DNA of 12,398 bases from Candidatus Sigynarchaeota archaeon (GTDB lineage: Archaea; Asgardarchaeota; Jordarchaeia; Jordarchaeales; Jordarchaeaceae): positions 1 to 12,398 of the forward strand of contig JAUQYY010000028.1 in NCBI GenBank assembly GCA_030587505.1, in the 5' to 3' direction. Numbering within the stretch: the first letter of the stretch is position 1; each line of letters starts with the position of its first letter. This document shows positions 5,995-12,398 of the stretch, piece after piece. Below the pieces are notes generated by a model. That model was given only the letters and a program-made list of their open reading frames with translations, did not search any database and was not told the origin of the DNA. Made by a program: the position numbers and the translations under genes.

Positions 5995-6227
5995 TGTGTA
6001 GAATCGACACAAACGTGATACGCACGGCAACGGGCGTGTGCGGGTGCCAGAACCACTACCCGAAATCCGATCCGGAAGAAGGCTTTACCGAGTTCCTAAC
6101 AAAGGAGGAGAGGATAGAAATCCTCGAGGACTACCTGAAGATGCTCGAGAGAGAACTCAAAAGAGTGAAAGAGGAGACAAGAAGGCTCAGGGAAGAGCAG
6201 GAAGGAGGAACAACTCGTCATGTCTGA
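5994..6227 (+). CDS. Small cysteine-containing coiled-coil protein, function unknown
   Basis: 77 residues from ATG 5994 (an in-frame TTG at 5991 also exists). The ATG overlaps the previous stop by one base and has GGTGAGG at 5983-5989, so translational coupling is likely. The N-terminus carries C2 and the pair C16-G-C18 followed by NH, which could bind a metal. Residues about 36-70 (LTKEERIEILEDYLKMLERELKRVKEETRRLREE) are strongly charged with leucines at heptad-like spacing, a coiled coil. It resembles small archaeal proteins with a similar helical tail (DUF5320-like), but I would not assign it. Its last 8 bases overlap the ABC ATPase start. The context suggests an accessory or sensor for the exporter. 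It is short, but coupling and codon pattern make it a real gene. Confidence 0.75.
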   Translation: MCRIDTNVIRTATGVCGCQNHYPKSDPEEGFTEFLTKEERIEILEDYLKMLERELKRVKEETRRLREEQEGGTTRHV

Positions 6228-7164
6228 GAACGCCGTTGAGGTCAACAGCCTAACCAAGAACTACGGTGAATTAAGAGCCGTCGACCACATCAGCTTCGAG
6301 GTGAAGATGGGTGAGATCTTCGGCTTCCTCGGGCCAAACGGTGCCGGCAAGACCACTACCATCAGGATGCTCACCGGTGTAATCAAGCCCGACGAGGGAA
6401 CCGCCAGCCTGATGGGCTACGACATCATAAGAGAGACCCTGAAGGCTAAGGAAACGTTCGGAATTGTGCCTGAAACGTCGAACGCGTACATAGACCTCTC
6501 AGCCTGGAACAACCTGATGCTCATGGGCGAGCTCTACGGCGTCCCAAAAAAGGAGAGGGAAGAAAGAGCCACAGAGCTGCTCCGGAGGTTCGACCTCTAC
6601 GATAGAAAAGACGAAAAAGTTAAAGGGTTCTCAAAGGGGATGAAGCAAAGACTCATAATATGCATGGCCCTGATACACGACCCGCCACTTCTGTTTCTGG
6701 ATGAGCCGACAACCGCGCTCGACGTTCAGAGCGCCAGGCTCATAAGGAACATGCTGGGAGAATTCAACAAGAAGGGTACAACCATCTTTCTGACCACGCA
6801 CAACATAGAGGAGGCGAATCTTCTCTGCGACAGGATCGCCATCATAAACCACGGAAGGTTAGCCGCAATCGACAGGCCCCAACACTTGAGAAGCAGAATC
6901 GGAGGATTAAACTCCGTGGAGGTCAGCTTCACCAAGCCGGCGGACCTCGAAGCGCTAGCGGAAGTCCCCTACGTCAGAGAGGTGAGAAAGCTCGGGGACA
7001 AGGTCAGACTTTACACGAGCAGCCCCTCCGAAGTTATAACACACATAGTTGAGTACGCTAGGGAAACCGATTCACGAATAGTAACCCTCCAAACCCTAGC
7101 ACCCACACTGGAGGACATATTCGTTAAGCTCATAAAGGAGCAGGAGGCCGGGTATGATGCTTAG
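6220..7164 (+). CDS. ABC transporter ATP-binding protein (DrrA/CcmA-like exporter)
   Basis: 314 residues. It powers an ABC-2 exporter by ATP hydrolysis at the cytoplasmic face. Visible motifs: Walker A GPNGAGKTT (38-46), Q-loop region GIVPETSNAY (81-90, Glu where Gln is usual, as in many archaeal relatives), signature GFSKGMKQR (136-144, in place of LSGGQ), Walker B LLFLDEPTT (157-165), D-loop ALD (166-168) and the switch histidine H194. After about residue 225 comes the C-terminal domain usual for the DrrA/NatA group, ending TLEDIFVKLIKEQ. Start: ATG 6220 has GGAGGA just upstream (6204-6209) and overlaps the small-protein gene by 8 bases. The permease start overlaps its 3' end, so the two subunits are co-translated. 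The substrate is unknown; drugs, lipids, ions and peptides are all possible. Confidence 0.95.
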   Translation: MSENAVEVNSLTKNYGELRAVDHISFEVKMGEIFGFLGPNGAGKTTTIRMLTGVIKPDEGTASLMGYDIIRETLKAKETFGIVPETSNAYIDLSAWNNLMLMGELYGVPKKEREERATELLRRFDLYDRKDEKVKGFSKGMKQRLIICMALIHDPPLLFLDEPTTALDVQSARLIRNMLGEFNKKGTTIFLTTHNIEEANLLCDRIAIINHGRLAAIDRPQHLRSRIGGLNSVEVSFTKPADLEALAEVPYVREVRKLGDKVRLYTSSPSEVITHIVEYARETDSRIVTLQTLAPTLEDIFVKLIKEQEAGYDA

Positions 7165-7909
7165 GAAGGAGTACGTAACGCAGTTCAGACGTGCGCTCGT
7201 CATAGCCAAGAAGGACATCCGCATATACTATCTCAAGGGGCCGGTGATCATCTTTGGCGTGCTTATCCCTCTCTTCCTGTATCTGGCTTTCTCCATAGGG
7301 AGAAGCATTCCCATAAACACGCTGGTTGCGGGCCTGATGGCGATGACGCTCTTCTTCACATCGACCGCGGTGAGCCCGGTTATCGCACCTTGGGAAACGA
7401 CGATGAGAACACTCGAGAGGCTGGTGTCAACCCCCGTGTCCGTGTCAACAATCATACTCGGAGACGTAATGGCCTCACTCCTCTTCGGAATCCTGATTTC
7501 CGTCGTGCCACTCGTGGTTGGAGTAGTCATGGGGGCAACCGTGGCGAGTCTTCCGATACTGGTGGGAGGCATAATACTCGCAGCCCTCTGTTTCTCCAGC
7601 CTCGGAGGATTGCTGTCAACGCCCCCCTCGTCCATGCCGTCAACCATTATGATGCTGGCGTCGCTACTCAAGTTTCCACTGATATTCATAAGCGGGATCT
7701 TCATACCACTTGAACAGATGCCGGGATGGGGGCAGACCCTCGCGCTGTTCTCACCACTAACCTACTTCACAGACCTGGCCAGATACGCAACCCAGGGAAT
7801 AGGATACTTCCCGGTCTACGTGGACGTGGCGGTACTGGTGTTGTTTACCGTGATCTTCTTCTTTGCAGCCGTGAAGCTGCACAATCGAAACCTACCCAAG
7901 AGACTATAA
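7154..7909 (+). CDS. ABC-2 type transporter permease
   Basis: 251 residues, hydrophobic, with about six membrane helices at roughly 30-48, 55-76, 100-130, 132-152, 163-185 and 222-243. The N-terminal amphipathic stretch RRALVIAKKDIRIYY is typical of ABC-2 permeases, and the loop ISGIFIPLEQMPGWGQTLALFSPLTYFTDLAR is the family's conserved C-terminal segment. It should dimerise and pair with the upstream ATPase to move a substrate outward across the membrane. Start: ATG 7154 (ATG 7157 directly follows) with GGAGG at 7143-7147; the start overlaps the ATPase stop. The gene closes the operon begun at 5671. Substrate cannot be predicted. The absence of another enzyme gene in the operon argues against a dedicated biosynthetic pathway. 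Confidence 0.93.
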   Translation: MMLRKEYVTQFRRALVIAKKDIRIYYLKGPVIIFGVLIPLFLYLAFSIGRSIPINTLVAGLMAMTLFFTSTAVSPVIAPWETTMRTLERLVSTPVSVSTIILGDVMASLLFGILISVVPLVVGVVMGATVASLPILVGGIILAALCFSSLGGLLSTPPSSMPSTIMMLASLLKFPLIFISGIFIPLEQMPGWGQTLALFSPLTYFTDLARYATQGIGYFPVYVDVAVLVLFTVIFFFAAVKLHNRNLPKRL

Positions 7910-8365
7910 CAGCCCTAGAACTCTCTCCTCCCACCCTTTACCCTTAACATCAAGCCCGCTAATGAGTTAGGAAGAGTAAACCATACTATACACTGACAAA
8001 ACAGCATTTTTACTCGAACGAAGAGCATTCAGTGCGGCACTTTGAAACACGTAGACCTTTAACCTTGTTTAGTTTTAATAGCCGCAAACCTATTATTAAT
8101 GAAGGTTTACCAAAACCCTAGCTTGGGTGGGTCTCATTTTTCGTTTTTGATGCTGGAACTCTTTTTTGGATAACTATGGGTGGGAAACTATTTAAAGATT
8201 CGAAACTTTTATTTTATAAACTTTTTAAAACAAAAATGTTTAAATATTTCTTTTGATAGAAGAAAAATATCGTTGAATAGCCATATAACTTTAAACTAAA
8301 ACACGGAAAAATTCATACGCGCTTCCTAAAATTACAATCTCTTCAAGGGGCTAAAAACCGAAGAG
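7910..8365. other. 456-bp AT-rich gap: promoter region for the radical SAM operon
   Basis: No convincing gene. Right after the permease stop there is a pyrimidine-rich stretch (7917-7948). Around 8114-8150 a short stem, ACCC/GGGT, is followed by T-runs, possibly a late terminator. From 8185 the DNA becomes very AT-rich, with TATA candidates TTTATAAA (8213-8220) and TTTAAATATT (8239-8248), either of which could start a long leader (about 100 nt) for the gene at 8366. A 24-codon ATG frame at 8099 lacks a ribosome site and is not called. Confidence 0.5.
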
Positions 8366-9838
8366 TTGGTAGGAGGTGTAAAAACGAGTAGTATAACCTC
8401 TTCCATAGAGGTTTTGAAATCCACAATCGATAACAGATTTGTTCGTTTCTTGCTAAGAAGATTGACACAAAAGTGTGAAAAAGACGGGAAAAGTCGCTTA
8501 AACGTCGCCCTAGAGCTTTTCTCAGGGCTCAGAGACAGAGCCTGCTTCACCTGCAGTCACATAGCGCTCCCCATAGTCCGGTGGGCGGTGAACAAGGGGG
8601 GCGCCGCCTTCGGAGTCTCGGAAGAGGAGTTGAAAACAAGGTTCAGTGACCCGTACTGGTGCACGGGGCTCGTTGACGTGGTTAAGGGGATAGCCAAGTA
8701 CGGTGTGAGGAAACCGTTTGTCCCTGGGGCGCCCTTCCTCATCGTTTGGGACTACACCTACGCCTGCAACCTGAGGTGTAAACACTGCTACGCCTCGGCG
8801 GGCAAACCGCTCCCCAACGAGCTCAGCGGAGAGGAGGCGCTCAGAGTCGCGGACGAGCTTGCGGACGCCGGTGTGACGGCTGTCGCGTTCTCGGGGGGAG
8901 AACCCCTGCTGCGGAAAGACCTCTTCGACACCATGAGGAGGCTGAGAGAAAACGGTGTGTTCACAGCCATAGCAACGAACGGAACCCTCATCACCAGGGA
9001 GGTGGCGAAGAAGCTCGCGGACCTCGGCGCCGGCTTCGTTCAGATAAGCCTCGACGGCGCGAGCGCCCAGACCCACGACAGCTTTCGAGGCATACCCGGC
9101 GCCTACGAGAGGACACTTCGGGGTATCAGAAACTGCGTTGAGAACGGTCTCTTCGTTGAGGTGTCAACCACAGCCACGAAGATGAACTACGAGGAGGTCC
9201 CCAAGATCGCTGACCTCTGTGAGGAGCTAGGCGTTGACTGGTACATGATTTTCAACTTTGTTCCGACGGGCAGGGGGCACTTCATGGTTGAAAACGACCT
9301 AACACCCGAAGAGAGAGAGAAACTCCTAAAACTCCTCTGGAACAGGCTGAGGAGCGGGGGGAAACTCCAGTACCTCTCAACAGCACCTCAGTTCGCCCGA
9401 GTCGCCCTACAGGAGGAGAAGGACGCTGAGAGGAAGATCATACCCGGCCACTTCTACAACCCGACGCTAACCGGTCAACTCGCGAACCTCGGTGACTTCA
9501 TAGGCGGCTGCGGCGCCGGCAGGATGTACGCCGCCCTCGAACCGGAGGGCTCGCTGCAGCCGTGTGTGTTCCTGCCCATAAAGCTCGGAAACCTCAGGGA
9601 GGAGAGGTTCGAGGACATCTGGGACAAGCACCCACTCCTTCAAGTCCTTAGGGACAGGGACAACCTCTGGGGAGCCTGCAGAACATGCGAGTACAGGGAT
9701 GTGTGCGGAGGATGCAGGGCGAGAGCCTACGGATACTTCGGCGACGTTAGGGCTCCGGACCCGGGCTGCATATACAACAGAAAACTCTTCTACAAACTCA
9801 AAGAAGAACACATAAAAGCTGAACACGTTGTGCACTGA
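8366..9838 (+). CDS. Radical SAM/SPASM enzyme with N-terminal extension
   Basis: Up to 490 residues. The radical SAM core begins YACNLRCKHCY (C134, C138, C141, CX3CX2C), with SGGEP at 176-180 and SLDGA further on. The C-terminus is a SPASM domain with ligands for two auxiliary clusters: C382, C400, then C438, C441, C447, C450 and C468. Such proteins modify peptides or make cofactors and heme precursors (PqqE, AhbD and NirJ are relatives); the substrate here is unknown. The first 120 residues are an unassigned extension with CFTC (60-63) and YWC (97-99), possibly another metal site. No precursor-peptide gene is visible nearby. Start: TTG 8366 is the only ordinary start in frame, yet a perfect GGAGGTG lies just inside it (8372-8378), so the true start may be later. 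The next radical SAM gene follows after 13 bp, forming an operon. Confidence 0.9.
   Translation: MVGGVKTSSITSSIEVLKSTIDNRFVRFLLRRLTQKCEKDGKSRLNVALELFSGLRDRACFTCSHIALPIVRWAVNKGGAAFGVSEEELKTRFSDPYWCTGLVDVVKGIAKYGVRKPFVPGAPFLIVWDYTYACNLRCKHCYASAGKPLPNELSGEEALRVADELADAGVTAVAFSGGEPLLRKDLFDTMRRLRENGVFTAIATNGTLITREVAKKLADLGAGFVQISLDGASAQTHDSFRGIPGAYERTLRGIRNCVENGLFVEVSTTATKMNYEEVPKIADLCEELGVDWYMIFNFVPTGRGHFMVENDLTPEEREKLLKLLWNRLRSGGKLQYLSTAPQFARVALQEEKDAERKIIPGHFYNPTLTGQLANLGDFIGGCGAGRMYAALEPEGSLQPCVFLPIKLGNLREERFEDIWDKHPLLQVLRDRDNLWGACRTCEYRDVCGGCRARAYGYFGDVRAPDPGCIYNRKLFYKLKEEHIKAEHVVH
8372..8378 (+). promoter_or_regulatory. Strong ribosome site GGAGGTG without a standard start after it
   Basis: A perfect archaeal Shine-Dalgarno lies 3 bp after the TTG at 8366, inside the called coding sequence. 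In-frame codons at normal spacing are ACG (8384) and ATA (8393), not ATG, GTG or TTG; the next TTG is near 8411. Either a rare codon initiates or the site is incidental. Confidence 0.4.
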
Positions 9839-9851
9839 AGGGGGCGCCTAG

Positions 9852-11243
9852 ATGCGTGTTATGTTCGTGTTTCCCCCATCGGTCTCAGCCATTCTCAACG
9901 TTCTGGGCACAACCTCACCACCCCTAGGCCTCGCCTACCTCGCCTCCTCACTCGAGAAAGAGGGAGTAAAGGTAAGGATAGTAGACGCGCAGGCTCTAAA
10001 CCTCGGCTTCGACGACATCGAACAGGAAATAAGGAGGTGGAAGCCCGATGTGGTCGGCGCCACCGGAGCAACACCAGCCTACTTGGACGCGCTCAGGGTT
10101 CTGGAGATCGCTAAGAATCATGGCGCGGCAACCGTTGCGGGCGGACCCCACTTCTCCTTCACCGATGTTGAAACCCTTGAGCTATTCCCGTTCGTTGACT
10201 TTGTTGTCAGGGGGGAGGGAGAAGAAACCATGGTTGAACTGGTGAACGCTCTTCAGGACAGGGGTGAATTTTCGGATATACCCGGTCTCACCTACAGGGA
10301 TAAAAACGTTGTAAGAAGGAACCCGGACAGGCCTCTCATCGAGGACATTGACGGTGTTCCCTTCCCGGCCTTCCACCTTCTCCCGATGAACAGGTACACA
10401 TTTGGTGAGCACAGGTACGCAACGGTTATGACCAGCAGGGGGTGCCCCTACAAGTGTGTTTTCTGCGCATCGTCAAAGCTCTTCGGAAAGAGGTGGAGGG
10501 GAAGAAGCCCAGAAAATGTTGTAGATGAGCTGGAACACCTCGCGGAGAAGTACCGTGTTCGAAACATCGAGTTCTTGGACGACACGTTCACCCTGAACCA
10601 GAGGAGAGCGGAGAAAATCTGTGACGAGATAGTTGATAGGAGGCTTGACATAGTTTGGAACTGCTCATCCAGAGTGAACACGATAAGCCACGGGCTGCTC
10701 GAAAAGATGAAGAGAGCCGGATGCGACTCAATCTACTACGGTGTTGAATCCGGCTCACAGGAGATCCTAGACCGAATGAAGAAGGGAATAACGCTGGAAC
10801 AGATAGTGAGGGCTTTTAGAATAACGAAAAGGGTTGGTATGGAGATAATAGGCTCGTTCATCATCGGCTTCCCCGGGGAGACGGTGGACACCATAAAGAA
10901 AACCATAAACTTCGCAAAGTTTCTGAAACCGGACTACGCACAGTTCACCATATGCACCCCCTACCCCGGAACAGAACTGTATGAAATCATCGAAAAAAGC
11001 GAGAACATGCAGCTTCTCACAAGGGACTGGAGCGAGTACGACGCTCTGAAACCCGTCTACACAATAAAGGACAACTCATACCCCTCTCCCTCCGAACTCA
11101 TGAAATGGGTGAAGAAGGCCTACGTGAAGTTCTACGTTTCACTCGGCTTCATGTTCCAGCAGCTCAAAAAGAGGCGCCTCATAGTCTGGAAAAAGGTGGT
11201 GAACGCATTCAAGAACTACATAAAAGGAAACATCAGAGTTTGA
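9852..11243 (+). CDS. B12-binding domain radical SAM protein (class B type)
   Basis: 463 residues. Residues 1 to about 130 form a cobalamin-binding Rossmann-like domain: MRVMFVFPP, TSPPLGLAYLASSLEKEGVKVRIVDA, VGATGATPAYLDALRVLEIAK, VAGGPH, VVRGEGEETM. The classical DxHxxG base-off motif is absent, as in many BchE/P-methyltransferase relatives. The radical SAM core has SRGCPYKCVFC (C198, C202, C205, CX3CX2C) and then YGVESGSQEILDRM and IGFPGETVDTI, typical of the family. The C-terminal 80 residues are basic and helical. Such enzymes perform methylations or ring formation on unreactive carbons; the substrate is unknown. ATG 9852 begins 13 bp after the SPASM enzyme stop, so the two are co-transcribed and may act in one pathway. 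A decayed relative lies just downstream (11356-11678). Confidence 0.93.
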   Translation: MRVMFVFPPSVSAILNVLGTTSPPLGLAYLASSLEKEGVKVRIVDAQALNLGFDDIEQEIRRWKPDVVGATGATPAYLDALRVLEIAKNHGAATVAGGPHFSFTDVETLELFPFVDFVVRGEGEETMVELVNALQDRGEFSDIPGLTYRDKNVVRRNPDRPLIEDIDGVPFPAFHLLPMNRYTFGEHRYATVMTSRGCPYKCVFCASSKLFGKRWRGRSPENVVDELEHLAEKYRVRNIEFLDDTFTLNQRRAEKICDEIVDRRLDIVWNCSSRVNTISHGLLEKMKRAGCDSIYYGVESGSQEILDRMKKGITLEQIVRAFRITKRVGMEIIGSFIIGFPGETVDTIKKTINFAKFLKPDYAQFTICTPYPGTELYEIIEKSENMQLLTRDWSEYDALKPVYTIKDNSYPSPSELMKWVKKAYVKFYVSLGFMFQQLKKRRLIVWKKVVNAFKNYIKGNIRV

Positions 11244-11355
11244 GAATAATAAACGTCTCCATTTGAAGTGCCTAACATCTTCTCACTCATCTTGGTAAAA
11301 AACGCTAAATTCTACTTTTCGTTTTATAATCTCTTTTCTCGGATATCTCGAGTAA
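11244..11355. other. T-rich spacer after the radical SAM operon
   Basis: Contains several T-runs (around 11315-11340) that could end the operon. No reading frame here resembles a known protein. If the pseudogene downstream once had an N-terminal third, it would have lain here but is no longer recognisable. Confidence 0.35.
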
Positions 11356-11678
11356 GCATTTCGTATTCCCGATTGGCTCTACAGGTGGTTATTCTTCCCG
11401 CCCATCAAAACAAAAAGGGGCATACCCGTCGCCGCACCCTACGGATTGAGGAAGATCGAACCGCAACTCATGTCCCAAGCTTTGACGTGACGGTTGTTGA
11501 CCCAGACTACATTGGAAAATACCTGAATGACGTATAGGTTTTGGGCATCCACATCATAGATCCCTTCGGTTTGGGTCCAGCCTCGAGTAATCTAACCTTT
11601 GTCTCGCACAAAGAACCTTTCTTTGCAAAGTATTTTCGGTACAGGCCGAAGCTGGAGGAGATTCGCGTTTATTTTTAA
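11356..11678 (+). pseudogene. Remnant of an archaeal B12-binding radical SAM gene
   Basis: Conserved pieces survive in two frames. Frame one (11356-11490) reads WLYRWLFFPP and then VAAPYGLRKIEPQLMSQ before a TGA. Frame two takes over at 11481 with FDVTVVDPDYIGKYLNDV, meets an in-frame TAG (11535-11537), and continues VLGIHIIDPFGLGPASS up to TAA at 11676-11678. I recognise the order aPYGLRKIEA, DVvvvhPD, VVGIsvxDPLGLGPaSTTF as the start of the cobalamin-binding domain of a large archaeal radical SAM family. The radical SAM core is missing altogether. One frameshift, one in-frame stop and a 3' deletion make this a dead gene. Its position directly after a live B12 radical SAM gene suggests loss of a former neighbour or of a transferred copy. 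Confidence 0.8.
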
Positions 11679-11698
11679 AACCCATCATTGTAGAAAGG

Positions 11699-11739
11699 TT
11701 TAAATAGTAAATCGTTATATTGACGTATAGCAATATAAC
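11699..11739 (+). promoter_or_regulatory. Universal stress gene promoter with perfect inverted repeat
   Basis: TTTAAAT (11699-11705) is a TATA element. GTTATATTG (11714-11722) and CAATATAAC (11731-11739) form a perfect 9-bp inverted repeat with an 8-bp spacer over the expected transcription start. The 11711-11739 block matches 21 of 29 positions of 5455-5483 upstream of the Fe-S operon. A shared repressor is the simplest reading. Confidence 0.65.
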
Positions 11740-11764
11740 CATAACTCTAAAGAAGGTAAAAATA

Positions 11765-12229
11765 GTGTTCAACAAGGTTTTATACCCTACAGACTGCTCA
11801 GAGCCGTGCAGAAAAGTAGTAGAGTATCTTAAGAAGCTGAAGGGCGCAGGAACAAAGGAGATCATAATACTCCATGTTATCGACGAGCATGAGTTGGATT
11901 TGCTAAGAGAAGGATGTGTGTGGCTCGAGGTGGAAAAAGGCGGAAGCGTAAAAGAGTGCTTGGACAAAATGAAAAACAAGAAAAGGGAAGAAGCCGAGAA
12001 GGAGATTGAGGAAATAAGGAAAGAGTTGGAAGACGAGGGGATCAGCGTAAGAGTCCAAGTAGAGTCGGGGGTGCCCTATAAGAAAATCATCGAGACAGCT
12101 GAAAAAGAAAACGTGTCACTAATTGTGATGGGGTCACACGGTAAGGGAGTGCTCAAAGAGCTGCTTATTGGCAGTGTTTCAGAAAACGTTGTCAGGCACA
12201 CCAAGAAACCAGTCATGATAATAAGATAA
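11765..12229 (+). CDS. Universal stress protein (UspA family)
   Basis: 154 residues. It starts VFNKVLYPTDCSEPCRKVVEYL, the usual first strand and helix of UspA proteins. It ends with GSHGKGVLKELLIGSVSENVVRHTKKPVMIIR, which contains the G-X2-G-X9-G-S ATP-binding signature, so nucleotide binding is likely. A charged helical insert (KMKNKKREEAEKEIEEIRKELEDEGI) sits in the middle as in the family. Two early cysteines (C11 and C15, CSEPC) are notable and could bind a metal or form a disulfide. Start: GTG 11765 gives the family-like N-terminus. A longer TTG start at 11720 is rejected because it would place the operator inside the gene. GAAGGT at about 11752 is the probable ribosome site. Cytoplasmic; expected role in stress survival. 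The shared operator links it to the Fe-S/ArsR island. Confidence 0.92.
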   Translation: MFNKVLYPTDCSEPCRKVVEYLKKLKGAGTKEIIILHVIDEHELDLLREGCVWLEVEKGGSVKECLDKMKNKKREEAEKEIEEIRKELEDEGISVRVQVESGVPYKKIIETAEKENVSLIVMGSHGKGVLKELLIGSVSENVVRHTKKPVMIIR

Positions 12230-12274
12230 AAAAAAGGAGTATAGAGTTGCAGGGATTTCTCGACATCCTAGTGG

Positions 12275-12325
12275 TGGCTCGGCTCTGTTCGGGTCGAAGC
12301 CAAAACCCCACCTTTACTATTTTTT
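12275..12325 (+). terminator. Hairpin plus T-tract after the universal stress gene
   Basis: TGGCTCG (12275-12281) pairs with CGAAGCCA (12295-12302) apart from one bulged A, with a 13-nt loop. A T-run follows at 12320-12325. It lies between the stress gene and a possible minus-strand gene end, fitting a bidirectional stop. The evidence is structural only. Confidence 0.35.
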
Positions 12326-12397
12326 AGGCAGCGTGTACGTAAGCAGCACCTCTGAGTGACTTATGATATTTAGAATTTGTTTTCGGAAGTAGACCGG
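12317..12397 (-). CDS. Possible C-terminus of a minus-strand gene running off the window
   Basis: The minus strand reads 26 codons without a stop from the window edge to TAG at 12319-12317, ending LLTYTLPKK. The amino acid mix is protein-like, and a convergent end after the stress gene is plausible. The family cannot be identified and 26 open codons could be chance. Confidence 0.3.
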   Translation of the reverse strand, partial: PVYFRKQILNIISHSEVLLTYTLPKK

Positions 12398-12398
12398 T

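Noticed and set aside
8099..8173. 24-codon ATG frame in the large intergenic gap
   Set aside because: No ribosome site, no recognisable motif, and AT-rich low-complexity context.
8522..9076. Long minus-strand frame of 184 codons within the SPASM gene
   Set aside because: It is antisense to a gene with clear radical SAM motifs; the openness follows from the codon bias of that gene.
11268..11537. 89-codon plus-strand frame after the radical SAM operon
   Set aside because: Its first half has no protein-like pattern; only its last 20 residues match a B12-domain segment, and the matching part before that lies in another frame. Treated as part of the pseudogene.
12271..12316. tRNA-like stretch near the right edge
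   Set aside because: It has a hairpin and a GTTCGGGTCGA-like loop but no acceptor, D-arm or anticodon arm.
12247..12327. Plus-strand TTG frame starting LQGFLDILVVA after a GGAG
   Set aside because: It stops after 26 codons with no motif, and overlaps the hairpin and the opposite-strand gene end.

Overview
The window looks archaeal. Promoters carry archaeal TATA boxes (TTTAAAT, TATAAAAC) with no bacterial -35/-10 pairs, genes are tightly packed with GGAGG-type ribosome sites, and the gene families are typical of archaea: a COG0731-type radical SAM protein, ArsR and winged-helix regulators, a DrrA-type ABC exporter and a COG1237-like metallo-beta-lactamase. Coding DNA is near 50% GC and intergenic DNA is much more AT-rich. 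I cannot place it to a lineage; an uncultivated or thermophilic archaeon would fit. No rRNA, tRNA, CRISPR array or intact insertion sequence was seen.

Layout. 1-255: 3' end of an MBL-fold hydrolase. 345-1310: radical SAM protein with a C-terminal winged helix. 1411-5483: metalloid-type island. It holds a damaged Acr3 arsenite permease gene (minus strand, frameshifted, with the conserved transport cysteine changed to arginine), a divergent cysteine-rich ArsR regulator, and facing it a minus-strand operon of 4Fe-4S protein, second ArsR regulator and a lipoate-ligase-like protein fused to a thioredoxin-like domain. 5631-7909: a palindrome-flanked winged-helix regulator, a small Cys/coiled-coil protein, an ABC ATPase and its ABC-2 permease, overlapping head to tail. 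7910-8365: AT-rich gap. 8366-11243: a radical SAM/SPASM protein and a B12-binding radical SAM protein in one operon. 11356-11678: decayed remnant of another B12-binding radical SAM gene. 11765-12229: universal stress protein. 12317-12397: possible minus-strand C-terminus running off the window.

How it fits together. The 1.4-5.5 kb island reads as a thiol- or metalloid-responsive locus: two CxC-type ArsR sensors, a former arsenite exporter, an Fe-S protein and an odd LplA-Trx fusion. A promoter/operator pattern (TTTAARTTTATCGTT followed by AT-rich symmetry) occurs at the arsR promoter and upstream of the Fe-S operon. The operator part recurs at the universal stress gene 6 kb away, so the three may share regulation. 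The Fe-S/ArsR/LplA-Trx operon is the best candidate for an undescribed system. It may be a thiol-redox or lipoyl-related answer to arsenic or soft metals that remains after the classical exporter decayed. That functional link is inference from context.
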